Source of the DNA: Endonucleibacter aggregata
Lineage (GTDB): Bacteria > Pseudomonadota > Gammaproteobacteria > Pseudomonadales > Endozoicomonadaceae
Assembly (NCBI RefSeq): GCF_031528575.1
Contig: NZ_JAVLSP010000011.1
Location: 5,814-69,813 of the forward strand
Direction of reading: 5' to 3'
Length of the DNA: 64,000 bases
In this document: one piece after another, positions 9,867-18,861 of the stretch
Numbering within the stretch: position 1 is the stretch's first letter
Layout of the letters: each line of letters begins with the position of its first letter
The notes under the pieces: generated by a model
Databases searched by the model: none
Seen by the model: only the letters and a program-made list of their open reading frames with translations
Told to the model about the DNA's origin: nothing
Made by a program: the position numbers and the translations under genes

Positions 9867-10681
9867 CAGACACGGTCTCCAAACACACGTTTGAGAAGAC
9901 TTTTTTTCTTGGCTTCGAGAAAACGATGGGGGCGCTGTTCGCCCAGGAAGCGGCTAACCATATCACTGTATGCCTGCCCAGCATCGGTTTCTGACTGGTG
10001 TATAACCGGTATACCCTGATTGGAGGCTTTCAGGACACTGCTGGATTCAGGTATTACCCCAAGTAAGGGAATGGCAAGGATGTCTTCCACATCGGAGACA
10101 TTCAACATATCACCACGCTGAACCCGGCTCGGGTTGTAGCGGGTCAGCAATAAATGCTCTTTAACGGGGTCCAGCTTGCCTTCTGCCCGCCGGGACTTGC
10201 TTTGCAAAATACCCAGTATTCGGTCAGAGTCACGAACCGATGATACTTCCGGGTTGGTTGTGATAATCGCTTCATCAGCAAAGTAGAGCGCCATCAGCGC
10301 GCCGTGTTCTATGCCCGCTGGTGAATCGCAGATAATATAGTCAAAATCTTTGGCAAGGTCGTTCAGAATTTTCTCAAGGCCTTCTTTTGACAGAGCATCC
10401 TTATCGCGCGTTTGCGAGGCAGGCAGTACAGACAGATTCTCAGTGTGTTTATCTTTAATAAGTGCCTGATGGAGTGCAGCCTCACCGTTAATGACATTAA
10501 CTAGATCATACACCACTCTGCGTTCGCAACCCATGATCAGGTCGAGGTTGCGAAGCCCGACATCAAAGTCAATTACCACTGTAGGATGCCCTTGCATGGC
10601 AAGACCTGAGGCAAATGACGCGCTGGTTGTGGTTTTACCGACTCCACCTTTACCTGAGGTTACTACGATGATGCGAGTCAA
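9866..10681 (-). CDS. minD: Septum site-determining ATPase MinD (271 aa)
   Basis: MinD is a membrane-associated ATPase of the ParA/MinD class that recruits MinC and is driven off the membrane by MinE. A deviant Walker A motif G-K-G-G-V-G-K-T-T lies at residues 10-18. I-I-C-D-S-P-A-G-I-E (near residue 120) is the Walker B region. The last residues (S-L-L-K-R-V-F-G) form the amphipathic membrane-targeting helix. The length is typical. It is coupled to minE downstream. Unusually, 410 bp containing inverted repeats separate it from minC, so it may need its own promoter. Confidence 0.98.
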   Translation of the reverse strand: MTRIIVVTSGKGGVGKTTTSASFASGLAMQGHPTVVIDFDVGLRNLDLIMGCERRVVYDLVNVINGEAALHQALIKDKHTENLSVLPASQTRDKDALSKEGLEKILNDLAKDFDYIICDSPAGIEHGALMALYFADEAIITTNPEVSSVRDSDRILGILQSKSRRAEGKLDPVKEHLLLTRYNPSRVQRGDMLNVSDVEDILAIPLLGVIPESSSVLKASNQGIPVIHQSETDAGQAYSDMVSRFLGEQRPHRFLEAKKKSLLKRVFGDRV

Positions 10682-10733
10682 AAGATAGTCCTGTTTTCAC
10701 TAAGGGCAGTGGCAATGAAAAGAATAACAGCGT

Positions 10734-10800
10734 CGTCTTGGCGGATGCGGGAATCCATTGTCGTAGTGGATTCCTGCCTCCACAGGAATGACAGGCTGTT
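10734..10800. repeat. Short palindromic repeat (GGATTCCTGC...GCAGGAATCC type)
   Basis: A palindromic stretch around GGAATCCATTG/TGGATTCCTGCCTCC. It is followed by GGTATTTTCTGAAATGCAGT, which recurs nearly unchanged at about 55742-55760. Related palindromes occur near 3494, 12230 and 30490. It is probably a dispersed extragenic repeat with no gene function of its own. Confidence 0.55.
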
Positions 10801-10865
10801 GGTATTTTCTGAAATGCAGTGACCCTGAGGCAATAATAAAAAGTTTAATGTGACTTTTGTTTATC

Positions 10866-11036
10866 AATACCGCGGACAGTTTTAGACAGTCTGGTGTCTG
10901 ATGCTACAAGGCCTACAGCTCAAGGGGGCGATTTTATGGTAACTCAACGGTAGGCGTGAGTTGCCATAAAATAACGATACACCTTCAAACCTTTGGCAGC
11001 CGTGGGCTTTAAGCATCAAAAACTGTCCGCAGTATT
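10866..11036. repeat. Inverted-repeat element between minC and minD
   Basis: About 171 bp bounded by AATACCGCGGACAGTTTT and AAAACTGTCCGCAGTATT. Inside is a further hairpin (ATTTTATGGTAACTCA / TGAGTTGCCATAAAAT, about 10932-10972). No second copy was seen in this window. With the adjacent palindrome it accounts for the abnormal gap in the min operon. Confidence 0.7.
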
Positions 11037-11091
11037 TGTTTATTAAACAGCAGTCTAGTCTGGTTAATCTTGTATACCAGACCAGTATTTC

Positions 11092-11898
11092 TTAAAGTTC
11101 CGTGATGTGCAAGTTTTCATCGGTGAGGCTGACCACTACGGATTTACCCCAGTGGGATTTATCTGCCTGAGCGGGCAGTTTGTAATGGCCGCAGATGGAA
11201 ATCAATTCCGCTTCAAACTGGCGGCAAAAGAGCCGGGCTGCATGATTGCCATTGATTCCGGCCAGGGCGCGCCCGCGTAAAGGACCATAAACATGAATAT
11301 GACCGCCAGCGAGTAATTCTGAACCGGTACTGACAGGCCCGAGTACAATCAGGTCTCCTGGGGCATAAACCTGCTGGCCTGAGCGAACAGGCCGGTCAAT
11401 GATCATTGTTGTTGTATCTTCAGCGGTTTCTGGGGGGCTGTCAAGATGGTTCTGTTGAGCCCCTTCCAGCAGGTGGTTGTGATCTCGTGTCTTGATGCGA
11501 ACAACATTGGCGTTAGTTGTAGTATCTTCCTCACCAGTGCCAGGGGTGAGGCTGTTTTTTATTTTTTCAGCGGGTAGCCAGGCTATGTCGTTCAGTGAGG
11601 CTTCTGTCCTGTGCTTGTCTGTTCCCCCCCGGACGGCAACCAGTAACATGCCAAACTCATGGAACAGTTGTCGCAGGGAGCCAAGGTTTAATGATGCCTG
11701 AGGCTGAGCCAGTGTTTCAAGGGCCAAAATGACAGGGGTTTGTTGAAAAAAATTAGGAGCCTTACGGGTTATAGTGTGCAATTGTTGTTTTATCTGTGCG
11801 CTGTCTGTGGCATGTAATTCCAGTGTGGTCAGTGTATAGCTGTCACCTTTTATCTGGAAAGCCACCAAGGCATTCTGGGGTTGCAGATCTGAATTCAT
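11092..11898 (-). CDS. minC: Septum site-determining protein MinC (268 aa)
   Basis: MinC inhibits FtsZ polymerisation and is brought to the membrane by MinD. The N-terminal domain (about residues 1-110) is followed by a linker rich in T, E and N. The C-terminal beta-helix domain (from about residue 165) contains R-S-G-Q-Q-V-Y and the turn motif G-S-E-L-L-A-G-G-H-I-H-V-Y-G-P-L-R-G-R, the MinD- and FtsZ-contacting part. The length fits Pseudomonas-type MinC. It is the first gene of the minCDE set, but is separated from minD by repeat elements. Confidence 0.95.
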   Translation of the reverse strand: MNSDLQPQNALVAFQIKGDSYTLTTLELHATDSAQIKQQLHTITRKAPNFFQQTPVILALETLAQPQASLNLGSLRQLFHEFGMLLVAVRGGTDKHRTEASLNDIAWLPAEKIKNSLTPGTGEEDTTTNANVVRIKTRDHNHLLEGAQQNHLDSPPETAEDTTTMIIDRPVRSGQQVYAPGDLIVLGPVSTGSELLAGGHIHVYGPLRGRALAGINGNHAARLFCRQFEAELISICGHYKLPAQADKSHWGKSVVVSLTDENLHITEL

Positions 11899-11966
11899 GG
11901 CATTATAGCCTTGTTAAATGGTTAATTTGTGCCTCCTTTAACGTATATGTTCAGACATTTTATCTC

Positions 11967-12133
11967 TAGGAGCCTGTCGGACTTAAGGCAATTTCGGCCT
12001 GAAATCCAGAAAGAGCGACCATATTTTCCGATGAATTTGCTTAAACAGGTCAACTATTCGCACAAATCCATCGAAAAATCTGGCTCGCTCTACTGAATTT
12101 CATGCTCGAAAGCTTAAGCCCGACAGGCTCCTA
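11967..12133. repeat. MITE-like element, family A (full length)
   Basis: About 167 bp with inverted ends TAGGAGCCTGTCGGACTTAA and TTAAGCCCGACAGGCTCCTA. This is the fullest simple copy of the commonest family in the window. Other copies or fragments lie at 23416, 25979, 31592, 37589, 43446, 47279 and 55026. The gap to the next gene also contains a GGATTCCTGCTTCGCAGGAATGA-type palindrome at about 12248-12270. Confidence 0.85.
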
Positions 12134-12319
12134 GTTTTTGTCCATCCCCTGCGGGGCGGTAATTCACTAAACACATACACTTAGGGGCGTAGCAAAATAA
12201 ATTATACCAACGTCGTTCCCGCAACAGCAGGGTTAAAGGTCATGATGGATTCCTGCTTCGCAGGAATGACGGTTTATTGGTAAGTTTTATAATGCCACTG
12301 CCCTAAAATGGCTTTATAG

Positions 12320-12616
12320 TTAATAGCCGCATTGAACTGAATAAGTCTCCCATACACAACTGTGACCATAAGGACATACTACCATTTGGTTAAGAGCTAT
12401 CACGTGCAGCCCTGGATGACAAACTATTGATCTATGAGTATCGTATGGGCCTGGCGTTTGGTTTGTGCCCGCTTTGCTGGATGAAACGCCATTTGGCGTC
12501 ATATAGTGAATATCAGCCGTGTTCCCTTTGGTGATGACCTCAGTATTTGTCTCAGTATTAGCGCTAGCAATAGAAGCCGCGCAAAGCAGTGCCGCAAAGA
12601 TGAATGACTTACGCAT
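12320..12616 (-). CDS. Small exported cysteine-containing protein (98 aa), unknown
   Basis: A typical signal peptide (M-R-K-S-F-I-F-A-A-L-L, ending S-I-A-S-A) is followed by about 78 mature residues. Four cysteines lie in the second half (C-H-P, C-P-Y-G-H-S-C, C-G-Y), enough for two disulphides, which fits a periplasmic or secreted protein. I do not recognise the family. The gene stands alone between a MITE-bearing gap and a family E element. Confidence 0.65.
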   Translation of the reverse strand: MRKSFIFAALLCAASIASANTETNTEVITKGNTADIHYMTPNGVSSSKAGTNQTPGPYDTHRSIVCHPGLHVIALNQMVVCPYGHSCVWETYSVQCGY

Positions 12617-12665
12617 TTCTTAACACCTTATCGCATAATGCAGCTATCCAGAACCAATACCTGAG

Positions 12666-12758
12666 TAAGTACATGACCAAATGAACACATATATTTTCTT
12701 GCTGGCAGGCCTTGCAAGGCGTGTAGACCAACTTGAAAAGCAAATGGTCATGTGCTTA
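12666..12758. repeat. MITE-like element, family E (second copy)
   Basis: Nearly identical to 9401-9492, with ends TAAGTACATGACCA and TGGTCATGTGCTTA and the same central GGCAGGCCTTGCAAGGC sequence. One end carries a G where the first copy has an A. Confidence 0.8.
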
Positions 12759-13189
12759 AAGATAAAACTGAACCAGCTACATATTGATATCACAACATGC
12801 TAACGCATAGCTTTGGTCTGGCGCTAGTCTACTGTGATGATTTTAACCGGGTTGTTTTCACCACCCGCATTGACACACCATGTGCCAACTCCGTTTATCC
12901 CCGTGGTCGTAACGATAGGAGACGTCACCTGGAACCGCATATGCTTTCTAACAGGGAAGGTGATGTTATTATAGTAAAAAATCTGGTTTCTTTTGGCTAA
13001 GAGGCTGTCTTGAAAGTCGTCTTGAAAGCCCCTCCACTTCTCACGACCGGAGTACGGCTATTAAGACAACCTCTAAGAAGGGCTTTCCTCGACACCAGGA
13101 GATAAGGTTCATCGCCTTGCTGAGTCAAACGCTTATGTCAGCAGTGCTTGGGGAAGGTTCTTGGTACACAACAGTTGATCATTACTACT
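12759..13189. other. Gene-poor spacer with a short inverted repeat
   Basis: At 13001-13074 an inverted repeat (GAGGCTGTCTTGA / TAAGACAACCTCT) resembles a small mobile element or a terminator-like hairpin. Short open frames on both strands (12797-13000 plus; about 12830-12945 minus, containing T-T-G-I-N-G-V-G-T-W-C) lack clear start signals. I do not call them genes. Confidence 0.4.
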
Positions 13190-14140
13190 ATGGGAAAACA
13201 GCACTCGCGCTCAGCACAGGCTGATTGCTTTCAATGGTTTTTTTTGCATCCAAAATATTGGCTCACCTGGTTTGGGCTGGCTTTGACAGCGTTATTGTCA
13301 CTGCTGCCTTTTTCATGGATGCTGGCATTTGGACGTCTGTTGGGACGTCTTTTCTATCAGTTTGGTGGCCGCAGGGTATATATCGCCCGTACCAACTTGC
13401 AACGCTGTTTTCCGGATAAAACCGACGAAGCTTTAGAGGTTTTGTTGAAAAGTAACTGTGAATCCGTTGGAGTAGGTGTCATGGAGGTATTGATGGCCTG
13501 GTGGTGGCCACTCAAACGCCTGGAGCGGAAAATTTGTTTTGAGGGGTTGGAGCACCTGAAGAATAACCAGGGCCAGGGGACGATTTTGATGGTGCTCCAC
13601 TTCACCACCATTGAAATTGCCGGGGCAGCGATTGCCTTACGCCATAACTTGCATGGCACGTATCGGACACACAAAAATCAGGTGTTTGAATACATGCAAC
13701 GCAGAAAGCGACAGCGGTACGGTATTAATAATACCGGTCGGTTAATTGAGCGGCGTGATATACGAGGTATGTTGCGTGTGTTGCGTGCAGGTGGAACCGT
13801 TTGGTATTCACCGGATCAGGATTATGGCCCTAAACAAAGTGTGTTCGCTCCCTTTTTTGGCGTTCAGGCGGCAACCGTCACCGGGACGTCGCGGCTGGCG
13901 CATATCGGCAATGCCCGTGTTGTCCCCATGACCATGGCGCGATTACCAGGCACCGAAGGCTATGTCGTAAAAATACATGCACCGTTAGAATGGGCCGCGG
14001 GAAATGACAACAAAACAGATGCGACCCAGTTAAATGCATTTATTGAGGAGCGAGTCAGGGAGCACCCGGAGCAGTATATGTGGCTACACCGGCGGTTTAA
14101 AACCCGGCCAGTGGGGGAGGAGACATTTTATCGGCGATAA
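13190..14140 (+). CDS. Lipid A biosynthesis lauroyl/myristoyl-type acyltransferase (316 aa)
   Basis: An inner-membrane enzyme of the LpxL/LpxM (HtrB/MsbB) family that adds a secondary acyl chain to Kdo2-lipid A. One membrane segment lies near residues 20-45 (L-A-L-T-A-L-L-S-L-L-P-F). The catalytic H-x4-E motif is present as H-F-T-T-I-E, and the conserved S-P-D-Q-D-Y-G and M-W-L-H-R-R-F-K-T-R-P motifs follow. The length is normal. I chose the ATG at 13190 because the TTG at 13148 adds 14 residues without family support. Which of LpxL, LpxM or LpxP it corresponds to cannot be decided here. It stands alone, with a transposase remnant downstream. Confidence 0.93.
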   Translation: MGKQHSRSAQADCFQWFFLHPKYWLTWFGLALTALLSLLPFSWMLAFGRLLGRLFYQFGGRRVYIARTNLQRCFPDKTDEALEVLLKSNCESVGVGVMEVLMAWWWPLKRLERKICFEGLEHLKNNQGQGTILMVLHFTTIEIAGAAIALRHNLHGTYRTHKNQVFEYMQRRKRQRYGINNTGRLIERRDIRGMLRVLRAGGTVWYSPDQDYGPKQSVFAPFFGVQAATVTGTSRLAHIGNARVVPMTMARLPGTEGYVVKIHAPLEWAAGNDNKTDATQLNAFIEERVREHPEQYMWLHRRFKTRPVGEETFYRR

Positions 14141-14249
14141 ATAGAGGATGAGTCAGCTTCACTGGCTCTTTGCCTGATTGCAGTGCATTAAAACTGCCCT
14201 GCTTTGAAAAGCGCTGTTGTAAAGGTGGCAATCGTAAAGCAGGTTGCTC

Positions 14250-14453
14250 AGTAATACCAGACAGGCTGCTATTACTGGACGATCAGAAGTGATAGAGCTT
14301 CCATCTCGTCTGGGAGGCGAAGGCGATACTGTTTATGGGCAAAACGCCCACTTGGTCACCTTGGTTGACCGAAAAAGTCGCTTTACTCTTATGAGCAAAG
14401 TGGATACCAAAAAGTCTGAAACAGTGGCGGACACAATGAAACGCTTGGCTTAA
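14250..14453 (+). pseudogene. IS30-family transposase remnant
   Basis: The frame reads E-G-D-T-V-Y-G-Q-N-A-H-L-V-T-L-V-D-R-K-S and then R-F-T-L-M-S-K-V, which is the start of the DDE catalytic domain of IS30-type transposases (W-E-G-D-T-V...L-V-D-R-K-S-R). The upstream DNA-binding part and the remaining catalytic residues are absent, and the usual W before E-G-D is lost. This is a dead fragment of about 65 codons. Confidence 0.8.
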
Positions 14454-14577
14454 GCGAGTAGCAATCACTGTAAATTGAAGCATTCTATTCTATTATGAGC
14501 TATTTTATTCAATCAACCCATCTATTAATTTTAAAAAAATAAAATGATTAAATGAAAAATTAATCACTAGGCATTTT

Positions 14578-16209
14578 ATGAAACATCTAAAAGTATTGTT
14601 AAACTATCTGCTATTATTTAGATTCCATATATTGTCGTGTATAATTTTTACAGTGCCGTGCGCTAACTTTCATTTGTTGTCAGTGCCATCCCCTTGGCCT
14701 GTGTTGGATGTATTGTTTAAACCAGAAAACAAGTTTTATAGAAAACCGACGTTTAATGGGTTACAGGATTATAATAAAGATAATTTACAACATTTACTTG
14801 GCTGTCATATAACTGAGAATATTTCAAGGGGAGAAGGCAGCGTCATAAATACATTGAAAGCATCAATGGTTTTTAAGCAGGAAAAAATGTCTCGCGTCAA
14901 ACAAACTGATCCGACAGTATTGATGATGGCCGCTTCTTCATCCACTGATCAACCCATAAGAACACTGAGTGATTACGCTGCTGTTTATTGTCACTCTCTA
15001 CGTAACCTGGTTAAACCACCAGCGCCTTCACAGGAAATACTGTCGCCAGAGTCTTTGATGAGTGAGGCAGAAAAGAGACTTTTGTCAGTAGAAGAGATGG
15101 ACGCTATGCAGCAGTATATCAGTGAGCAAACTAAAATCACTATCGGAGAAGACATCCCTTATCTGGAAACGCTACCTGCGGATACGCCACTGTTTTATCA
15201 ATTTTATTGTATGGATGATCAGACACGCATTGATAAAAGAGCTATTCGTATTTTTAACAATAACTGCGCCATTGACAGATCACGGCCTGCCATCATTCTC
15301 ATGCATAGCTCGCTGGCCAATGAAGGATTGGAATCACAGATAAAAAAACTGGTTCAGAAAAATGAAAATGCTTACTCAGTTGATATGAAAGAACTGCTCC
15401 CTCAACTCTCGGCTTTTGGTATTAAAATTACCGAAGGGAAGAATCAGGAAGGGAATTTTATTCTGCGTGTTGACCCGACAGATTGCGACCCAGACATGCT
15501 GGATTGGAGTTGCTTCTGTACTAATGTGCGGGAAATCAATTCACTTTTTATTCTTATGGATGCGATACAATGCATGGCCATGTTTAATTGTGACAAGGTC
15601 TGTGCGTCGGCCGGCGTTAAGACGCTTAGTGACGGATGTATAAAAATGGACTGGGATGTAGAGTTACTAGAGCCCATTGGTCCACTCCAGTGCCTAAATG
15701 GAATCAGAGTCTATGTTACTGACTGGATCGAAAGGGAGGGGCGCCACAATCAGTTAACACACTGTTTGCAGCCGGAAATGGGACTGGTAGCAGTGGCTTG
15801 GCCGAAGCACCCGGTCATGTTTTATTCACTGGGGTTCAATCGTAAAATTTACACTAACTTCCGCATGTCTGTCGCCAGGTTATTTTGTCAAAACCACGAA
15901 ATTTCTGTCTTGTTTGAAAAAGAAGTGACTGTGATCCTGGACAATATTAATGTATTAAAGATGTTGTCTCCTAATGACGAAAGAAACAAGATTGCTAAGG
16001 CGATTGACCCTGATCAGCCATTGAGTCTTTGGTTTCTTAACTCAACAAGCTGGCTGCAGAAAATTGCTTTTCCGTTAGGGAAAGTAAAAGTGGACCAAAG
16101 CAGGGTTTGGAATATTCGTTCGTGGAAGAAACCGGAGTCTGCCAGCTCACAACCAGGCAATCAGCCTGAAAAGCAGACACGCAAAGGTTGCGCGTGTAAT
16201 ATTCTCTGA
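14578..16209 (+). CDS. Unknown protein with N-terminal hydrophobic leader and C-terminal CaaX-like box (543 aa)
   Basis: The first 35 residues are hydrophobic (L-L-N-Y-L-L-L-F-R-F-H-I-L-S-C-I-I-F-T-V) and could be a signal peptide or anchor. The rest is mixed and soluble, with no domain I recognise. The chain ends K-Q-T-R-K-G-C-A-C-N-I-L: basic residues, an upstream cysteine, then C-N-I-L, which has the form of a eukaryotic prenylation box (human Rap2A ends A-C-N-I-Q). A final leucine would favour geranylgeranylation. If the protein reaches a host cell it could be lipid-anchored there. AT-rich upstream DNA and isolation among mobile-element scraps suggest accessory DNA. Function is unknown. 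Confidence 0.8.
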   Translation: MKHLKVLLNYLLLFRFHILSCIIFTVPCANFHLLSVPSPWPVLDVLFKPENKFYRKPTFNGLQDYNKDNLQHLLGCHITENISRGEGSVINTLKASMVFKQEKMSRVKQTDPTVLMMAASSSTDQPIRTLSDYAAVYCHSLRNLVKPPAPSQEILSPESLMSEAEKRLLSVEEMDAMQQYISEQTKITIGEDIPYLETLPADTPLFYQFYCMDDQTRIDKRAIRIFNNNCAIDRSRPAIILMHSSLANEGLESQIKKLVQKNENAYSVDMKELLPQLSAFGIKITEGKNQEGNFILRVDPTDCDPDMLDWSCFCTNVREINSLFILMDAIQCMAMFNCDKVCASAGVKTLSDGCIKMDWDVELLEPIGPLQCLNGIRVYVTDWIEREGRHNQLTHCLQPEMGLVAVAWPKHPVMFYSLGFNRKIYTNFRMSVARLFCQNHEISVLFEKEVTVILDNINVLKMLSPNDERNKIAKAIDPDQPLSLWFLNSTSWLQKIAFPLGKVKVDQSRVWNIRSWKKPESASSQPGNQPEKQTRKGCACNIL

Positions 16210-16273
16210 CTCTCACATAATGGCCGGTGCCAGAGAAAGAGCCTTGGAAAGAATCTTAAATGGTCGTGTTGTC

Positions 16274-16439
16274 TAGGAGCCTGTCCGAGAATAGACTACC
16301 CTACTGCGGTTGCGATAAATTGGTCTAAAAATTCCTGCTTCTTCGTCAAATAGCCCCACTATTATCCTCAGAAGTAGAAATTTTTATCCTCAATTTCTCG
16401 TAATCCTCGCTACGGGCGCTATTCTCGGTCAGGCTCCTA
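16274..16439. repeat. MITE-like element, family B (tandem copy 1)
   Basis: Ends TAGGAGCCTGTCCGAGAATAG and its complement CTATTCTCGGTCAGGCTCCTA. The next copy starts at the same TAG, giving two elements head to tail. Confidence 0.85.
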
Positions 16440-16602
16440 GGAGCCTGACCGAGAACAGACTGCGCTACTGCGGTTGCGATAAATTGGTCTAAAAATTCCT
16501 GCTTCTTCGTCAAATAGCCCCGCTATTATCCTCAGAAGCAGAAATTTTTATCCTTAATTTCTCACAATCCTCGCCAAGGGCGCTATTCCCGGTCAGGCTC
16601 CT
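16438..16602. repeat. MITE-like element, family B (tandem copy 2)
   Basis: This copy shares the TAG junction with the preceding copy and has a near-identical core; its right end reads CGGTCAGGCTCCT. A tandem pair like this can arise by repeated insertion at the same TA-containing target or by recombination. Confidence 0.85.
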
Positions 16603-16772
16603 GGTTCTGTTGATATAATACCAACCGTCTTTTCTAACCACCGTAAGGGCTGGCAAATTGGGCGTCAGACCAGTAGAAACGATGAGTAATAGCCCAGCTA
16701 TCACGAGGATTTCGCCTTGTCTTTCCGCCTGGATAGCCATGCTCATAACGGGGTTAGAAAGTTTGATGGGTA

Positions 16773-18266
16773 TTACTTCACACCATCAGCCGCTTGATCA
16801 AACGTTGCAATAATTTCAGCCTCGGGCTCAGCAGAGATCAGGCTCACAGCCACAATGCTAATAGTCGCAATGATAATACCGGGAATAATTTCGTACAGGT
16901 CAAACAGCCCGCCCGTTAACTGCTTCCATACCACCACGGTCACTGCGCCAGTAATAATGCCAGCCAGGGCGCCACTGCCTGTCATTCGCTTCCAGAACAG
17001 GCTCATCAGTAAAGCCGGGCCAAATGCTGCCCCGAAACCTGCCCAGGCATAGGAGACCAGTCCCAGAACAGAGCTGTCAGGCGTCATCGCCAGAGCCAGG
17101 GCAATTAATGCCAGTACAATAACAGCGACGCGCCCTACGTTCATCACCTCTTTTTGAGAGGCGCTTTTACGGAACACGGCTTTATAGAAATCTTCAGCCA
17201 GAGCTGAGGAAGACACCAGTAATTGAGAGTCAGCCGTGCTCATGATCGCTGCCAGAATAGCGGCTAATAAAATGCCCGAAATCGCCGGATGGAACAGGGT
17301 GTTAACCAGCACCATAAAGATGGTTTCCGGGTCATCGAGGGTGCCACTTGTTGTCCCCGTAATGTGGGTCATGCCAGCGAGGCCCACCATAAACGCGCCG
17401 AGCATTGAGATACCGGTCCATGAGACAGCAATCCGGCGAGCTGTGGGAATATCCTGTTCAGAACGGACGGCAGTGAATCGGGCCAGAATATGCGGTTGAC
17501 CAAAATAACCCAGCCCCCAGCCTAGCAGCGAAATAATGGTGATCCAACTGACGGCTTCACCGCTTATCTGTGTAAAAGGGTTTAGCAGTTCTGGATTGAT
17601 CGCCTTCACTTGGTTGAAAACCTGCGCAGCACCGCCTTCGAGCTGTATGGCAGTGACAGGCACAATCAATAGCGCTGCTGCCATCAATAGCCCCTGCACA
17701 AGATCCGTCCAGGATACAGCAAGAAAGCCGCCAAATAAGGTGTAGGAAATAATGCATGCAGTACCGATAATCACAGCGACCTGATAATCCAGACCAAATA
17801 CTGTTTCAAACAGTTTACCGCCAGCGACCAGACCGGAGCTGGTATAGAACAAAAAGAATAACAAAATAAAGAAGGCAGAAATCACTTGCAAGGACTTTGA
17901 GGTATCTTTAAAGCGGTTAGTGAAAAACTCTGGCAAGGTCAGGGAATCGTTGGCCACAATGCTGTACGCGCGCAGGCGACGGGCCATCACCAACCAGTTG
18001 AGCCAGGAGCCGATAAGCAAACCGAGGGCCAGCCAGATCGCTTCCATACCGGCTGCGAACGCATAACCGGGTAATCCCAGCAGCAACCAGCCACTCATAT
18101 CGGAGGCGCCAGCACTCAGTGCTGCGGGCCAGGGACCTAACGAGCGGCCACCGAGGAAATAATCAGACGCGCAGGCCGTCCGCTTCCAGGCAATATAGCC
18201 GATGGCTAGCATGGCAATAAGGTAAATACAAAAGGTGCCGATGACGACGTATTGAGTGTCGGGCAT
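16773..18266 (-). CDS. putP: Sodium/proline symporter PutP (497 aa)
   Basis: An inner-membrane importer of the sodium:solute symporter family, taking up proline with Na+ for nutrition and osmoprotection. About 13 hydrophobic segments are evident. Family motifs include Y-F-L-G-G-R-S-L-G-P-W-P-A-A-L-S-A-G-A-S near the N terminus, then F-L-A-V-S-W-T-D near residue 190 and I-M-S-T-A-D-S-Q-L-L near residue 340. The length is typical. No putA is adjacent. It fits a marine, sodium-using lifestyle together with nhaD further right. Confidence 0.96.
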   Translation of the reverse strand: MPDTQYVVIGTFCIYLIAMLAIGYIAWKRTACASDYFLGGRSLGPWPAALSAGASDMSGWLLLGLPGYAFAAGMEAIWLALGLLIGSWLNWLVMARRLRAYSIVANDSLTLPEFFTNRFKDTSKSLQVISAFFILLFFLFYTSSGLVAGGKLFETVFGLDYQVAVIIGTACIISYTLFGGFLAVSWTDLVQGLLMAAALLIVPVTAIQLEGGAAQVFNQVKAINPELLNPFTQISGEAVSWITIISLLGWGLGYFGQPHILARFTAVRSEQDIPTARRIAVSWTGISMLGAFMVGLAGMTHITGTTSGTLDDPETIFMVLVNTLFHPAISGILLAAILAAIMSTADSQLLVSSSALAEDFYKAVFRKSASQKEVMNVGRVAVIVLALIALALAMTPDSSVLGLVSYAWAGFGAAFGPALLMSLFWKRMTGSGALAGIITGAVTVVVWKQLTGGLFDLYEIIPGIIIATISIVAVSLISAEPEAEIIATFDQAADGVK

Positions 18267-18300
18267 AAGTACTCCATTTCCTTTTTATAATTTCTCAGAG

Positions 18301-18454
18301 GCAGTCTTAACACTCTGCGCGTAGCGAGGATCGAGAGAAACAGAAGAGAAAAAGTCGATATTAAAAGGCAATAGCCCACTATTGAACGAATAAAATCGGC
18401 TTTTTGACCCGTTTATCTCAGACCGCAGTAGCTGCACGACGTTTGAGACTGTTT
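18301..18454. repeat. MITE-like element, family D
   Basis: Bounded by GCAGTCTTAA and the diverged complement TTTGAGACTG; about 154 bp. The core (GCGAGGATCGAGAGAAA...CCGTTTATC...CCGCAGTAG) matches family D copies at 28328 and 46949 and the core of family B. It lies upstream of putP. Confidence 0.7.
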
Positions 18455-18638
18455 TTTGTAAAAGTCAGATATAACAACCATATACCAACCAATGGTGCTA
18501 TTTGATACAGGATTGAGAGGCGAAAGGCAAACCCCTGCCAAGAGCGCCGGCTGATTTTAATGGAAGCCGCTTTTGGGGTTGACCCTGCCGGAGCCTTTAT
18601 GGATAATACATCGCACTCAGGCACACGCCTGTCGTTAT

Positions 18639-18754
<116 letters not shown>

Positions 18755-18861
18755 TTCATCCCTTGTCTACCCCCCCCACATACATGCTGAGTTTGCATTC
18801 TCGCATCAACAAAGCCTAGCATATAGGCATTATTTTCTGGAATCGGGTTATTAAGGCATTT

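Noticed and set aside
12797..13000. Plus-strand open frame before the lipid A acyltransferase
   Set aside because: No ribosome site, and a minus-strand frame through the same bases looks equally protein-like; neither can be supported.
16510..16746. Minus-strand open frame just after putP with a hydrophobic start
   Set aside because: It begins 26 bases past putP and could be a small membrane protein cut by a family B element, but its last third is element sequence and there is no clear ribosome site. Too weak to list.
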